Source: CBDATA01 sp965202845 (GTDB lineage Bacteria; Acidobacteriota; Vicinamibacteria; Marinacidobacterales; Marinacidobacteraceae). From it: a stretch of 64,000 nt of DNA. The notes under the pieces are model-generated. The model was not told the origin of the DNA, did no database searches, and was given only the letters and a program-made list of their open reading frames with translations. The stretch covers positions 868,001-932,000 of the forward strand of contig OZ241856.1 in the NCBI GenBank assembly GCA_965202845.1. The letters run 5' to 3'. The position numbers and the translations under genes are program-made. Of the stretch, positions 45,897 through 53,997 are shown one piece after another; within the stretch, counting starts at the first letter, position 1; each line of letters begins with the position of its first letter.

Positions 45897-46300
45897 AGCC
45901 GCCGGTCCTGATCTACGACGGCGGATGCGGGTTCTGTAATCGGGCGGTTCGGCTGGCGACGCGGCTGGACGCGGCGTCCCGGATTCGCTTTCGCTCCTTC
46001 CAGGAGACGCCCGCGTCCGAACTGCGGGCGTTCGGTCTCACGCCGGAGGATTGCGAGCGGCGTCTGCGGTTCGTCGTACCGGGCGGGCGCGTCTGGAGCG
46101 GCGCCCTGGCGGTGAACCGGTTTCTGCTGAGCGCCGCTCCCGGCGGGTTCGGCGGCTGGCTGCTGCGCGCCGCCGCGCTGCTTGCGTTCGCGTTGCCCCC
46201 GCTCCTGCTCCTCGAGATGCTGGCCTACGAAGCGATCGCCCGGAACCGTCGGCGGTTCGGCTCCCCCGACTGCGGCGCGAGCCAACCGCTTCGCGGCTGA
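45893..46300 (+). CDS. DCC family (DUF393) thiol-disulfide oxidoreductase-like protein
   Basis: 135 residues with the family motif IYDGGCGFCNRAVR near the N-terminus, a CxxC-type pair in a thioredoxin-like fold. The C-terminal third is hydrophobic (LLRAAALLAFALPPLLLLEM), which fits a membrane-associated member. The enzyme activity of DUF393 proteins is not well established. The start is GTG 45893, in the stop of the preceding small membrane gene, so the two are coupled. Confidence 0.88.
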   Translation: MKPPVLIYDGGCGFCNRAVRLATRLDAASRIRFRSFQETPASELRAFGLTPEDCERRLRFVVPGGRVWSGALAVNRFLLSAAPGGFGGWLLRAAALLAFALPPLLLLEMLAYEAIARNRRRFGSPDCGASQPLRG

Positions 46301-46317
46301 TACCCTCCCGCCCCGCC

Positions 46318-47184
46318 ATGCGTACGTTTCTTTCGATTTGCGCCCTTGCGCTCCTTGCCGCCTGCGGCGGCGCTTCCCCTCCGGCCGCCGAAGCTCCCGC
46401 GCCGGTCGCGGTGGACGATCAGCCGAACGGCCTCTACGTCCGGGCGGCCGACGCCTCCGGTGCGGAAATGTGGGGACGGATGGACGGCGAAGACGTGGTG
46501 GCGCTCGACGCCGCGCCCTGGCATGGCGGCGCTCCGACCGGGGAGCGGGTCCCCGCCGCTTCGGTCCGGATGCTGGCGCCGGCGACTCCCGGAAAGGTGA
46601 TCGCGATCGGGCTGAACTACGCCTCCCACCTGGGAGGCCGGGAGCCGGCGCCCTACCCGGGAGTGTTCGCCAAGCTCCCCACCAGCATCGTGGGGCCGGG
46701 CGACGCCATCGAGATGACCGGGGACGCCGGAAACGTCCACTACGAGGGCGAGATGGTGATCGTGATCGGGAAGGAAGCCCGCGACGTGCCCGAATCGTCC
46801 GCGCTCGACCACGTGTTCGGGGTCACCGCCGGCAACGATGTGAGCGAGCGCGACTGGCAGGGCGCCGACCTGCAGTGGTTCCGGGCCAAGGCGGCGGACA
46901 CCTTCGGCCCGATCGGACCGGTCATTTCGCGGGGCGTCGATTGCGACGACCTGCTGCTCACCACCCGGCTGAACGGCGAGGTGGTGCAAGAGCAGCGGAC
47001 ATCCGATCTCATCTTCGACTGCGCGACCATCGTGAGCTATCTCAGTCGCTATGTGACCCTGGCGCCCGGCGACGTCATCTTCACCGGCACCCCGGGAACC
47101 ACCCGGGCGATGCAGGCGGGGGACGTCGTTTCGGTGGAGGTCGAGGCGGTCGGCGCGCTCGAAAATCCGGTCGCGCTTCGCTGA
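46318..47184 (+). CDS. Fumarylacetoacetate hydrolase family protein with lipoprotein signal
   Basis: 288 residues. The C-terminal 200 residues match the FAH superfamily (KVIAIGLNYASHLGG, HYEGEMVIVIGKEA with the metal-binding Glu, GVTAGNDVSERDWQ and VIFTGTPGTTRAMQAGDVVS). These enzymes hydrolyse or decarboxylate beta-diketone-type acids and bind Mg2+ or Ca2+. Unusually, the protein begins with MRTFLSICALALLAACGGAS, a lipoprotein signal with lipobox LAAC, and an Ala/Pro-rich linker. FAH enzymes are normally cytoplasmic. The ATG directly follows a 17-bp gap after the DCC gene. Confidence 0.88.
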   Translation: MRTFLSICALALLAACGGASPPAAEAPAPVAVDDQPNGLYVRAADASGAEMWGRMDGEDVVALDAAPWHGGAPTGERVPAASVRMLAPATPGKVIAIGLNYASHLGGREPAPYPGVFAKLPTSIVGPGDAIEMTGDAGNVHYEGEMVIVIGKEARDVPESSALDHVFGVTAGNDVSERDWQGADLQWFRAKAADTFGPIGPVISRGVDCDDLLLTTRLNGEVVQEQRTSDLIFDCATIVSYLSRYVTLAPGDVIFTGTPGTTRAMQAGDVVSVEVEAVGALENPVALR

Positions 47185-47185
47185 A

Positions 47186-47485
47186 TCAGGCGGCGGCGAC
47201 GGCTTTTCGCAGCCGTCGCTCCAGGTGCTCCCCGATCATGGAGCAGGTGACGAACAGGGGTTTGCCGTCCACCTCGATGCGGACGTCGCAGGCGCCGTCC
47301 CGCTCGGTGACCTGGAAAACGCCGTCGAACTCGCCGATCGGCGTGGGGAGCGTGAACGTCCCCTGGCCGCCGGCGGCCTCCGCGCCGACGACGGTCCCGC
47401 CGAACCGGGCGAAGTCCCTCCGCATGGCGGCGAGCAGGGTCCCGGCGCTTCCCGGAAGGGTGTAGCGGAATTCGCAGCGGGCCAT
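47186..47485 (-). CDS. Hypothetical protein, 99 residues
   Basis: A small soluble protein (starts MARCEFRYTLPGSAGTLLAA, ends LERRLRKAVAAA) with a predicted alternating strand pattern (FDGVFQVTERDGACDVRIEV) and a helix at each end. This looks like a START/polyketide-cyclase-type or similar small alpha/beta fold, but I do not recognise the family. It begins 2 bp after the M20 peptidase gene stop, so it is very likely in the same operon. Confidence 0.7.
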   Translation of the reverse strand: MARCEFRYTLPGSAGTLLAAMRRDFARFGGTVVGAEAAGGQGTFTLPTPIGEFDGVFQVTERDGACDVRIEVDGKPLFVTCSMIGEHLERRLRKAVAAA

Positions 47486-47486
47486 T

Positions 47487-48773
47487 TCAGTCGGACTCCG
47501 GCTCGAATCCGGCTTCCGCCAGGACCAGCAGCAGCGCCTTCTGGATGCCGAGGTGCCCGTCCCGGTTCGCCCACCATTCGTGGAGCGAGTGGGCGCCGAA
47601 GCCCTCGCCGCCGCTGCCGATGGTGGTCGCCGGAATCCCCAGCGCGATGGGCACGTTGGAATCGGTGGATCCCATGCTCAGCTCGGGCTCCCCGCCCACC
47701 GCGCGGGTCGCGGCCAGCGCCCGCTGGATGAGCGGCGTGTCGGTCGGAACGATCCCGGAAGGCCGGTTCCCAATCATCTGGATGTCGACCGTCAATTCCT
47801 CGCCGTCCCGGCGCAGCTGGTTCTGTTCGGCGAGGGCTTCTTGCATCGCCTCCTGGAAGATGGCGTCGATCTCCTCGAGCCGCTCGGGAACCATGGAGCG
47901 CATGTCCACTTCCATCCAGGTCTCGAAGGGGATCGAATTCACCGAAGTGCCCCCGCCGATGCGACCGATGTTGTAGGTGGTCTTGTCGCCGGACGTCACG
48001 TACTCGCCGGCCCGGTCGTCGAACAGCTTCACTGCACGGGAGAGGGCGTGCGCCGGGTTGCCGAGGCCGAAGGCGCCCCACGAATGGCCGCCGGGGCCGA
48101 GGAAGCTCACCTTGTAGCGGTGCGAGCCGATGGCGTGGTTCAGCACCCGGGTGTTGCTGGTGCCGTCGATGGCGATGAAGGCGTCGATGGAGGGGCCGCC
48201 CTCCCGGAAGAGGTGCTTCACCCCGCGCAGATCGCCGATGCCCTCCTCGCCGACCGAACCGACGAAGAGAACGTCGTCCGTCGTTTCGAGCCCGCGCCGC
48301 TCCATCAGCTTCATCAGAGTGAGCATGGTCACGAGGCCGCGGGTGTCGTCGGCGATCCCCGGCGCCATCAGCTTGTCGCCGTCCCGCCGGACGGTCACGT
48401 CGGTGCCTTCGGGGAACACCGTGTCGAGATGGGCGACCACCGCGACCGTCCGTTCGCCCCCGGATCCGGGAATGCGGGCGACCACGTTGCCGATCCCGTC
48501 CAGATCGGCGTCGAGGCCGGCCTCCCGGACCAGGCCGAGGTAGTGCGCGGCCCGTTCCTCCTCCATGAAGGGCGGCGCCGGGATTTCGGTCAACTCGATG
48601 AGCAGCGCCTCGTTCTCCGGGTCCATTGCGAGGACGTCGTCGAGCGCGGCGGCGACCCGCGCATCGTCGCGGATGGCCTGGAGCTCGGCGAGGTACTGCG
48701 GCTGGATCTCGAAATCCTGCGCCGCCGCCAAGCCGGGGAGCAGCAGGAAGAAGGGGAGTCTCAATCGGAACAC
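47487..48773 (-). CDS. Secreted M20 family metallopeptidase
   Basis: 428 residues with a signal peptide (MFRLRLPFFLLLPGLAAAQ). M20 metal-binding blocks are present: VVAHLDTVFPEGTD, APGIADDTRGL, GSVGEEGIGDLRG and the late SMGSTDSNVPIALGIP. The dimerisation-type insert around LGPGGHSWGAFG is also typical. The enzyme should release amino acids from small peptides in the periplasm. The start is GTG 48773, fixed by the signal peptide. It is divergent from the phosphodiesterase-like gene (41 bp). Confidence 0.92.
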   Translation of the reverse strand: MFRLRLPFFLLLPGLAAAQDFEIQPQYLAELQAIRDDARVAAALDDVLAMDPENEALLIELTEIPAPPFMEEERAAHYLGLVREAGLDADLDGIGNVVARIPGSGGERTVAVVAHLDTVFPEGTDVTVRRDGDKLMAPGIADDTRGLVTMLTLMKLMERRGLETTDDVLFVGSVGEEGIGDLRGVKHLFREGGPSIDAFIAIDGTSNTRVLNHAIGSHRYKVSFLGPGGHSWGAFGLGNPAHALSRAVKLFDDRAGEYVTSGDKTTYNIGRIGGGTSVNSIPFETWMEVDMRSMVPERLEEIDAIFQEAMQEALAEQNQLRRDGEELTVDIQMIGNRPSGIVPTDTPLIQRALAATRAVGGEPELSMGSTDSNVPIALGIPATTIGSGGEGFGAHSLHEWWANRDGHLGIQKALLLVLAEAGFEPESD

Positions 48774-48814
48774 GCCGGAATCCTACCCGAGACGCCGCGG
48801 TAGATTCCCTCGAA

Positions 48815-50896
48815 ATGGCGCCGCTTCCGCTCTTCCTTGCCGCCCTTTTGCTGGTCGCGGCCCGGGCCGGAGGCGCGGAGGAACGGGTGATGGTGCTGGG
48901 GTTCGACGGCGCCGACCCGGACGTCATCGCCCGGATGATCGAGGCCGGGGAGCTGCCGCAGCTGGCCCGGCTCCGGGATCAGGGGACCCTCGCGCCGCTC
49001 GAAACCACCAAGCCTTCGGAATCGCCGGTGGCCTGGGCGACGTTCGCCACCGGCATGAATCCCGGTCGCACCCGCATCTTCGACTTTCTCGAACGGGCGC
49101 CGGGGGAGTACCGCCCCCGGATCGCGCTGGTGCGGGAATCGCAGCGTGACCTGCCGGGCGCCGGTGCGCGGATCGCGGTTCTCCTGCTGCTGGCGCTCGG
49201 GGCCGCGCTGGCGTTTCGCTGGCGCCGCCCGGCGGGAATCGCCCTGCTGGTCCCGGTGGCGGCCGCCGGCGCGCTCGCGTGGTGGGTTCCGGAGAGCGTC
49301 CCCGAAGCGGTGCGGAGCCGGCAGGGGGATGCGTTCTGGAAGCTGGCGGGGGCGGCTGGCGTTCCCGCGGTGGCGCTTTCGGCGCCCATGGATTTCCCGG
49401 TGGAACCGTCGCCGGGGGCGCGGGTGCTCGCCGGGTTCGGGGTTCCCGACGTGCGGCGCTCCTTCGGGCTGTGGTCGCTCTACACGACCGACCTGGTGGA
49501 GGAGGCGAGCACCGAGACCGGCGGAACCCGCTTTCCGCTCCGCTTCCAGGACGGGATAGCTGAAAGCGTCATCCGCGGGCCGCGCGACTTCACCGCCGCC
49601 AGCCAGCCCGAGATCGAGATTCCGATTCGATTCCGGCGCACCCCGGACGGAGTCTCGATCGCTGTCCAGGACCGGGAGGTCGCGCTGGGGCCGGGGGAGT
49701 GGTCCGACTTCGTCGCCGTCCGCTTCGTCTTCAATCCGCTGGTTCGGCTGGTGGGGACGGTGCGCTTTCGGCTGCTCGAAACCGAGCCGAACCTGGCCGT
49801 CTACATGGAGCCGGTCAACTTCGACCCGCGCCGGACGCCGTTGCTGGCGCCGCTTTCCTGGCCGCGCGGATTCATTCGGGAGCTGGCCGAGCGCACCGGC
49901 GTGTTCGAGACGATCGGCTGGAAAATCATCACCAACCCGCTGCGGGACGCCGCCGCCCCGTTCGAGGCGTTTCTGGAGGACGCCCGGTTCGCCAGGGAGA
50001 CGAACGAGCGGTTGCTGATGGATCAGATCGGCGAGCCGGACTGGCGTCTGCTGGTCTCGGTGTTCCTGTTCCCTGACCGGCTCCAGCACATGCTCTACCG
50101 CTTCGCCGATCCCGACCATCCCAATCACGATGCGGAGCTCGCGCATCTGGGCGCGCACATCGAGGGCGCCTACCGGGACATGGACCGCATCGTGGGGGAG
50201 GCGATGGTGGCGGCGCCGCCCGGAACCCGGGTGATCGTGGTCTCCGACCACGGATTTCATTCCTTCCGCAAGCAGTTCAACGTGAACACCTGGCTCGCCC
50301 GGAACGGCTACCTGGCGGCCGAGGACGACGGGGCGGGAGGGGAGCGGCGCCTCGAGGACCTCTTCCGCCCGGACGCGCTGTTCTTCCAGGGGGTGGACTG
50401 GTCCCGGACCCGGGCGTTCGGCATCGGGCTTTCGGGCATCTTCTTGAACCAGGAGGGCAGGGAGCCGCTGGGGATCGTGCCGGCGGGCGCCGGGCGGGAG
50501 GCGGAGATCGAACGCTTGATCGCCGATTTGTCGGCGTTCCGGGATCCGGAGACCGGCGAACCGGTAGTCCGCGCGGTCTACCGGCGGGAGGACATCTACC
50601 GGGGCGCTTTCGTCGAGGAGGCGCCGGACCTCATCCTGGGACTGGAACCGGGATACCGGATCGGCTGGCAGAGCACGCTCGGCGGCATGCCGCCGGCGGC
50701 GATCAGCGACAACCTGGACAACTGGAGCGGCGACCACTGCTCGATGGAGGACACCGACGGGGCGCTGCTGGCGAACCTTCCACTGCGCCCCGGCGCGCAT
50801 CTGCGCGATGTGGCGCCCACGGTGCTGGAACTCCTCGGCGTCCCCGCCCCGGAAGACATGGACGGCCGCTCGCTGCTCACCGCTCCGGCGCGCTGA
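48815..50896 (+). CDS. Alkaline phosphatase-like type I phosphodiesterase/pyrophosphatase
   Basis: 693 residues with a signal peptide (MAPLPLFLAALLLVAARAGG). The metal and nucleophile sites of the superfamily are visible: VMVLGFDGADPDVIARM at the start, TKPSESPVAWATFATGMNPG (Ser/Thr nucleophile region), VIVVSDHGFHSFRK and DHCSMEDTDGALLAN. A hydrophobic segment (IAVLLLLALGAALAF) near residue 120 may be a second membrane span. The substrate (nucleotide, phospholipid head group or other diester) is unknown. The next gene is convergent, 92 bp away. Confidence 0.9.
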   Translation: MAPLPLFLAALLLVAARAGGAEERVMVLGFDGADPDVIARMIEAGELPQLARLRDQGTLAPLETTKPSESPVAWATFATGMNPGRTRIFDFLERAPGEYRPRIALVRESQRDLPGAGARIAVLLLLALGAALAFRWRRPAGIALLVPVAAAGALAWWVPESVPEAVRSRQGDAFWKLAGAAGVPAVALSAPMDFPVEPSPGARVLAGFGVPDVRRSFGLWSLYTTDLVEEASTETGGTRFPLRFQDGIAESVIRGPRDFTAASQPEIEIPIRFRRTPDGVSIAVQDREVALGPGEWSDFVAVRFVFNPLVRLVGTVRFRLLETEPNLAVYMEPVNFDPRRTPLLAPLSWPRGFIRELAERTGVFETIGWKIITNPLRDAAAPFEAFLEDARFARETNERLLMDQIGEPDWRLLVSVFLFPDRLQHMLYRFADPDHPNHDAELAHLGAHIEGAYRDMDRIVGEAMVAAPPGTRVIVVSDHGFHSFRKQFNVNTWLARNGYLAAEDDGAGGERRLEDLFRPDALFFQGVDWSRTRAFGIGLSGIFLNQEGREPLGIVPAGAGREAEIERLIADLSAFRDPETGEPVVRAVYRREDIYRGAFVEEAPDLILGLEPGYRIGWQSTLGGMPPAAISDNLDNWSGDHCSMEDTDGALLANLPLRPGAHLRDVAPTVLELLGVPAPEDMDGRSLLTAPAR

Positions 50897-50988
50897 CGGC
50901 TCCGATGAGAACCACCCCAATGGAAGAGGAGTCCGCTGTCGCCAGCGAAGCCGCGCTGGCGGCAGGTGAGTTTGCGGGATTCCTCTGC

Positions 50989-51942
50989 TTACCGCCTGAA
51001 TTTCCGACCCTTGTTCTCGTTTTCGTCTGGGTCCACATAGACGATCTTGGCGATCATGCCAGCCTCTACGGGTGAGTACTCCGCCAGAATCCGTGCCTTG
51101 GAAAAGCGATTTTCTGCGCTGGTAACAGCGATGCGGGCCACGAGTTCTTCTTCGCTACCCAATACTTCCCCTGTAGCAGGATCCGTGAATGACTCACCTT
51201 CGGAGTAGACATGAAGGGTGTCACCGTCCACGAGAAGGCCGTCACCGTAGTTCAGGATGATTTCTCCGTCTCCTGTTTTGGTGGCAACCCGGATTGGGTA
51301 AACGCTCGATACCACCATGAAGGTGACATCGCGTGCCGCCCTCCGCATGACATTTCCCAAGAGCTGGGCGTCGTCGTCTTTCACGCGAGCACCCACGCCC
51401 TCAACGGCGAAGCCACGGGAACCATCAGCATCTACGGACACGCTTTCCGCGATTGTCACAGTACCGTTTTCCGCATCCAGAACCCGAACGTCAACCGCCA
51501 TGTTTGCCTTCTTCTTGGCGGTTCCGAAGCCTCCGAAACCAGCGACTTCTTCGGTCACGCCATACTGCGTGATTGCACCGATGACCACGTAGTCCAAACC
51601 CGTCAGGTGCAGGTTGGAATACCCATCGGTTACGCCAAAGTCCCCCATACTCTGTTCGGCCAGAATTGCCTCCATGCGATCCCTTTCGATAACGTCGAAC
51701 TTGTCGGTTTTGACAAGTGCCGTAGTCAGCATGTCAATAAAAGCCCTGGTGTCCTCACGGACTCCGCGCCCGTAGGCAGAGTACATTTTGTCCCGGTCGG
51801 AAACCGGGGCGCGATACTCAATTTTTCCGACACCGATACGAATACGTTGCGGCGCGGTCTGATCTTGCGCAAAAACCGGGAAGCCGATGGCCAAACAGAG
51901 GGCGACCCCAAGGATCGCCTGAGTCTTGCGTTGCGGATGCAT
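50989..51942 (-). CDS. CsgG family secreted protein behind a poly-G promoter
   Basis: 317 residues with a signal peptide (MHPQRKTQAILGVALCLAIG, then FPVFAQ). The CsgG/HfaB-type domain includes the blocks FIDMLTTALVKTDKFDVIER, GLDYVVIGAITQYG and DVRVLDAENGTVTIAESVSV. CsgG forms the outer-membrane pore for curli subunits, while many relatives are general envelope proteins. This member lacks a lipobox Cys at the cleavage site. Codon use is visibly less GC-rich than in its neighbours, which suggests transfer. The start ATG has GAGGAA seven bases upstream. The only promoter-like sequence upstream contains a 19-G spacer, so expression may be phase-variable. Confidence 0.85.
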   Translation of the reverse strand: MHPQRKTQAILGVALCLAIGFPVFAQDQTAPQRIRIGVGKIEYRAPVSDRDKMYSAYGRGVREDTRAFIDMLTTALVKTDKFDVIERDRMEAILAEQSMGDFGVTDGYSNLHLTGLDYVVIGAITQYGVTEEVAGFGGFGTAKKKANMAVDVRVLDAENGTVTIAESVSVDADGSRGFAVEGVGARVKDDDAQLLGNVMRRAARDVTFMVVSSVYPIRVATKTGDGEIILNYGDGLLVDGDTLHVYSEGESFTDPATGEVLGSEEELVARIAVTSAENRFSKARILAEYSPVEAGMIAKIVYVDPDENENKGRKFRR

Positions 51943-52001
51943 ATGTCAATTCCTCGCTGAGGGTTGAAAAAGCCCTTCAAGGGCCGCGAAAGGAATCACG
52001 A

Positions 52002-52033
52002 ACGCTACCCCCCCCCCCCCCCCCCCATGTCAA
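52002..52033 (-). promoter_or_regulatory. Candidate phase-variable promoter with poly-G spacer for the CsgG-family gene
   Basis: On the minus strand TTGACA (52033-52028), one T, 19 G, then TAGCGT (52007-52002). The -35 box is perfect. The -10 candidate matches at positions 1, 2 and 6. The spacer is 20 bases, three above the optimum; 16 G would give 17. The start of the CsgG-family gene is 60 bases downstream. A weak hairpin GCCC-TTGAA-GGGC with a T5 run lies in the leader (51968-51982) and may attenuate. Confidence 0.6.
52008..52026. repeat. Poly-C/poly-G tract of 19 bases
   Basis: Nineteen C on the plus strand, the longest homopolymer in the window, in an intergenic, AT-rich stretch between the CsgG-family gene and the lactate permease gene. 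Length changes would alter the spacing of the promoter described above. Confidence 0.92.
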
Positions 52034-52049
52034 GTGTCTTTATAAGTTA

Positions 52050-52073
52050 TTGTAAATCAATAGTTTACGACAA
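52050..52073. promoter_or_regulatory. Operator-like dyad upstream of the poly-G promoter
   Basis: An imperfect inverted repeat, GTAAA-TCAATAG-TTTAC with flanking TTGT/ACAA, in an AT-rich block 20-40 bp upstream of the TTGACA box. It could bind an activator. It is the only strongly AT-rich segment of the gap; the rest of the 216 bp holds nothing else I can name. Confidence 0.35.
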
Positions 52074-52158
52074 ACTGTTCGTTGAGAGCCGTTTGGTGCT
52101 GTTCCCCTGGGAAGACAGGCGCCCACTACGTCCTTTCCCAAAAAGGAGTTGCTCCCCC

Positions 52159-53943
52159 TTACCGCGCGTTCGGGATGCGCCGTCCCCGGGCGATGAACCA
52201 GGCGGCGGCGACCGCGATCAGCAGGGCGACCACCGTTCCGGCGTTGAGGAGGCCGCGGCTTCCCGACCAGAGGATCGCGTAGCCGAGCGCGCCGGGCAGC
52301 AGCGCGTAGTAGCAGAAGGGGACCAGCGTCCGACGGATCACGGATCCCTCGCGGCCAACCAGGCCGACGACCGCCGAGGCGGCGACCACGTTGTGGACGC
52401 AGATCATGTTCCCGGCGGCGCCCCCCACCGCCTGAAGCGCGACCACCCAGCCGGGGTCCACGCCGAGGCGGGTTCCGACCCCGAACTGGAACAGCGAGAA
52501 CATCATGTTGCTGACCGTGTTGCTCCCGGCGACGAACGCGCCGAGGCCGCCGATGAAGGGGGCGAAGAAGGGCCAGGCGCCTCCGGCGACCGCCGCCGCG
52601 CCCTCGGCGAGCGCGATCGGCATCGACGGGATGCCCCCGCTCCCCCCGGCGGTGTTCAGGAACACCTGCACCATCGGCACCGTGAACACCAGCGCCACCG
52701 AGGCCAGCGCGGTGCTGCGGAAGGACAGCGCGACCGCCCGTCCCATCTCCCTACCAGTCATGCGGTGCGCCAGGAAGGCGATCCCGGCGGCGGCGATGAA
52801 CACCGCGCCGGGCAGGAAGAGCGGGGCGACGCTCGCATGGATCCCGCTTCCCAGGATGTCCCGCCATTCGATCACCACCCCGGAAAGCGCGTCCTTGAGG
52901 GGCAGCGCCGGCAACCGGGTGAGCACCAGCAGGACGCCGACTGCGGCGTAGGGAACCCAGGCGCGCGCCGCGCCCATGCGCTCCCGGTTCGTCGGAGTCG
53001 GCTCCGGCGCCGGAGTCCGGTCGCTCGTCCACTCGGCGTCCCAGTCGGATCGGGGCGGGAAGTCCCACGCTTCGGAGCGCGGCGGCATGAGGAACCCGCG
53101 CCGGGCGGCGAGGATCGTGATGCCGAGCCCCGCCAGCCCGCCGATCAGGGCGGGGAATTCGGGACCCAGAAGCCAGGCGGTGAGAAGGTACGGCGTCGTC
53201 ATCGCGAAGGCGGCGAAGAGGGCGAACCGCCAGACTGCGAGCCCCTCCGCGAAGCTGCGGCGCGCGCCGAAGAAGCGGGTCATGGTGGCGACCACGATCA
53301 GCGGAACCAGGGTTCCGGCCGCTGTGTGCAGGATCGCCACCCGGAGTCCGAGAAACGCCATGAGCTCGGTCCATTCGGCGAAACCGAGCTGGCTCTGCCA
53401 GGCGGCGACCGCCGCGTCGCCGGCGAGGCCGGTGGAGACCCCGACCAGGATCGGGGTGCCGGCGGCGCCGAAAGAGACCGGCGTGCTCTGGATGAGCATC
53501 CCCGCCACCACCCCCGCCAGCGGCGGGAAGCCGAGACCGACCAGCAGCGGCACCGCGACCGCCGCCGGGGTGCCGAACCCCGCCGAACCCTCGATGAACG
53601 CCCCGAAGAGCCAGGCGATGAGAATGACCTGGATGCGGCGATCCGGGCTGATGCCGACGAAGCCCTGACGGATGACGCCGAGTGCCCCGCTCTCCTGGAG
53701 GGTGTGGAGCAGCAGCAGCGCCCCGAAGATGATGTAGAGCAGCGTCAGCGCGACGATCAGGCCGTTGAGCGACGCGGCGGCGATCCGCACCGCCGGGACG
53801 CCCCAGACCGTACCCGCCAGCAGCGCGGCGGCGAGCCAGCTGAGCGGCATCGCCCGGGACGCCGGCCAACGGAGGATAACGAGAAAGACCGCCACCACCA
53901 GAATGGGGGTGAGGGCGATGGCCGCGAGTCCGAGCGCGCCCAT
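52159..53943 (-). CDS. L-lactate permease family transporter
   Basis: 594 residues with about 14 hydrophobic helices. The LctP/LldP-type blocks are present: AFIEGSAGFGTPAAVAVPLL, STPVSFGAAGTPILVG, FIGGLGAFVAGSNTVSNMM and ALQAVGGAAGNMICVHNVVA. A hydrophilic insert lies around residues 285-320. The family imports lactate and sometimes glycolate with protons, which fits an organism using small organic acids. ATG 53943 was chosen; a GTG six bases upstream is possible. The divergent mtaB gene starts 55 bp away. The gene ends near the AT-rich poly-C region. Confidence 0.93.
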   Translation of the reverse strand: MGALGLAAIALTPILVVAVFLVILRWPASRAMPLSWLAAALLAGTVWGVPAVRIAAASLNGLIVALTLLYIIFGALLLLHTLQESGALGVIRQGFVGISPDRRIQVILIAWLFGAFIEGSAGFGTPAAVAVPLLVGLGFPPLAGVVAGMLIQSTPVSFGAAGTPILVGVSTGLAGDAAVAAWQSQLGFAEWTELMAFLGLRVAILHTAAGTLVPLIVVATMTRFFGARRSFAEGLAVWRFALFAAFAMTTPYLLTAWLLGPEFPALIGGLAGLGITILAARRGFLMPPRSEAWDFPPRSDWDAEWTSDRTPAPEPTPTNRERMGAARAWVPYAAVGVLLVLTRLPALPLKDALSGVVIEWRDILGSGIHASVAPLFLPGAVFIAAAGIAFLAHRMTGREMGRAVALSFRSTALASVALVFTVPMVQVFLNTAGGSGGIPSMPIALAEGAAAVAGGAWPFFAPFIGGLGAFVAGSNTVSNMMFSLFQFGVGTRLGVDPGWVVALQAVGGAAGNMICVHNVVAASAVVGLVGREGSVIRRTLVPFCYYALLPGALGYAILWSGSRGLLNAGTVVALLIAVAAAWFIARGRRIPNAR

Positions 53944-53997
53944 GCTCACGGTTCCAGCAGGGGGTGGCGCATGAGGGGGTGTTCGTAGAATACCCGG

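Noticed and set aside
51964..53988. Plus-strand frame running through the 19-C tract into the lactate permease region
   Set aside because: After about 30 plausible residues it becomes Arg/Gly/Asp-rich antisense sequence; the poly-C is better explained as a promoter spacer on the minus strand, though a short plus-strand peptide cannot be excluded.
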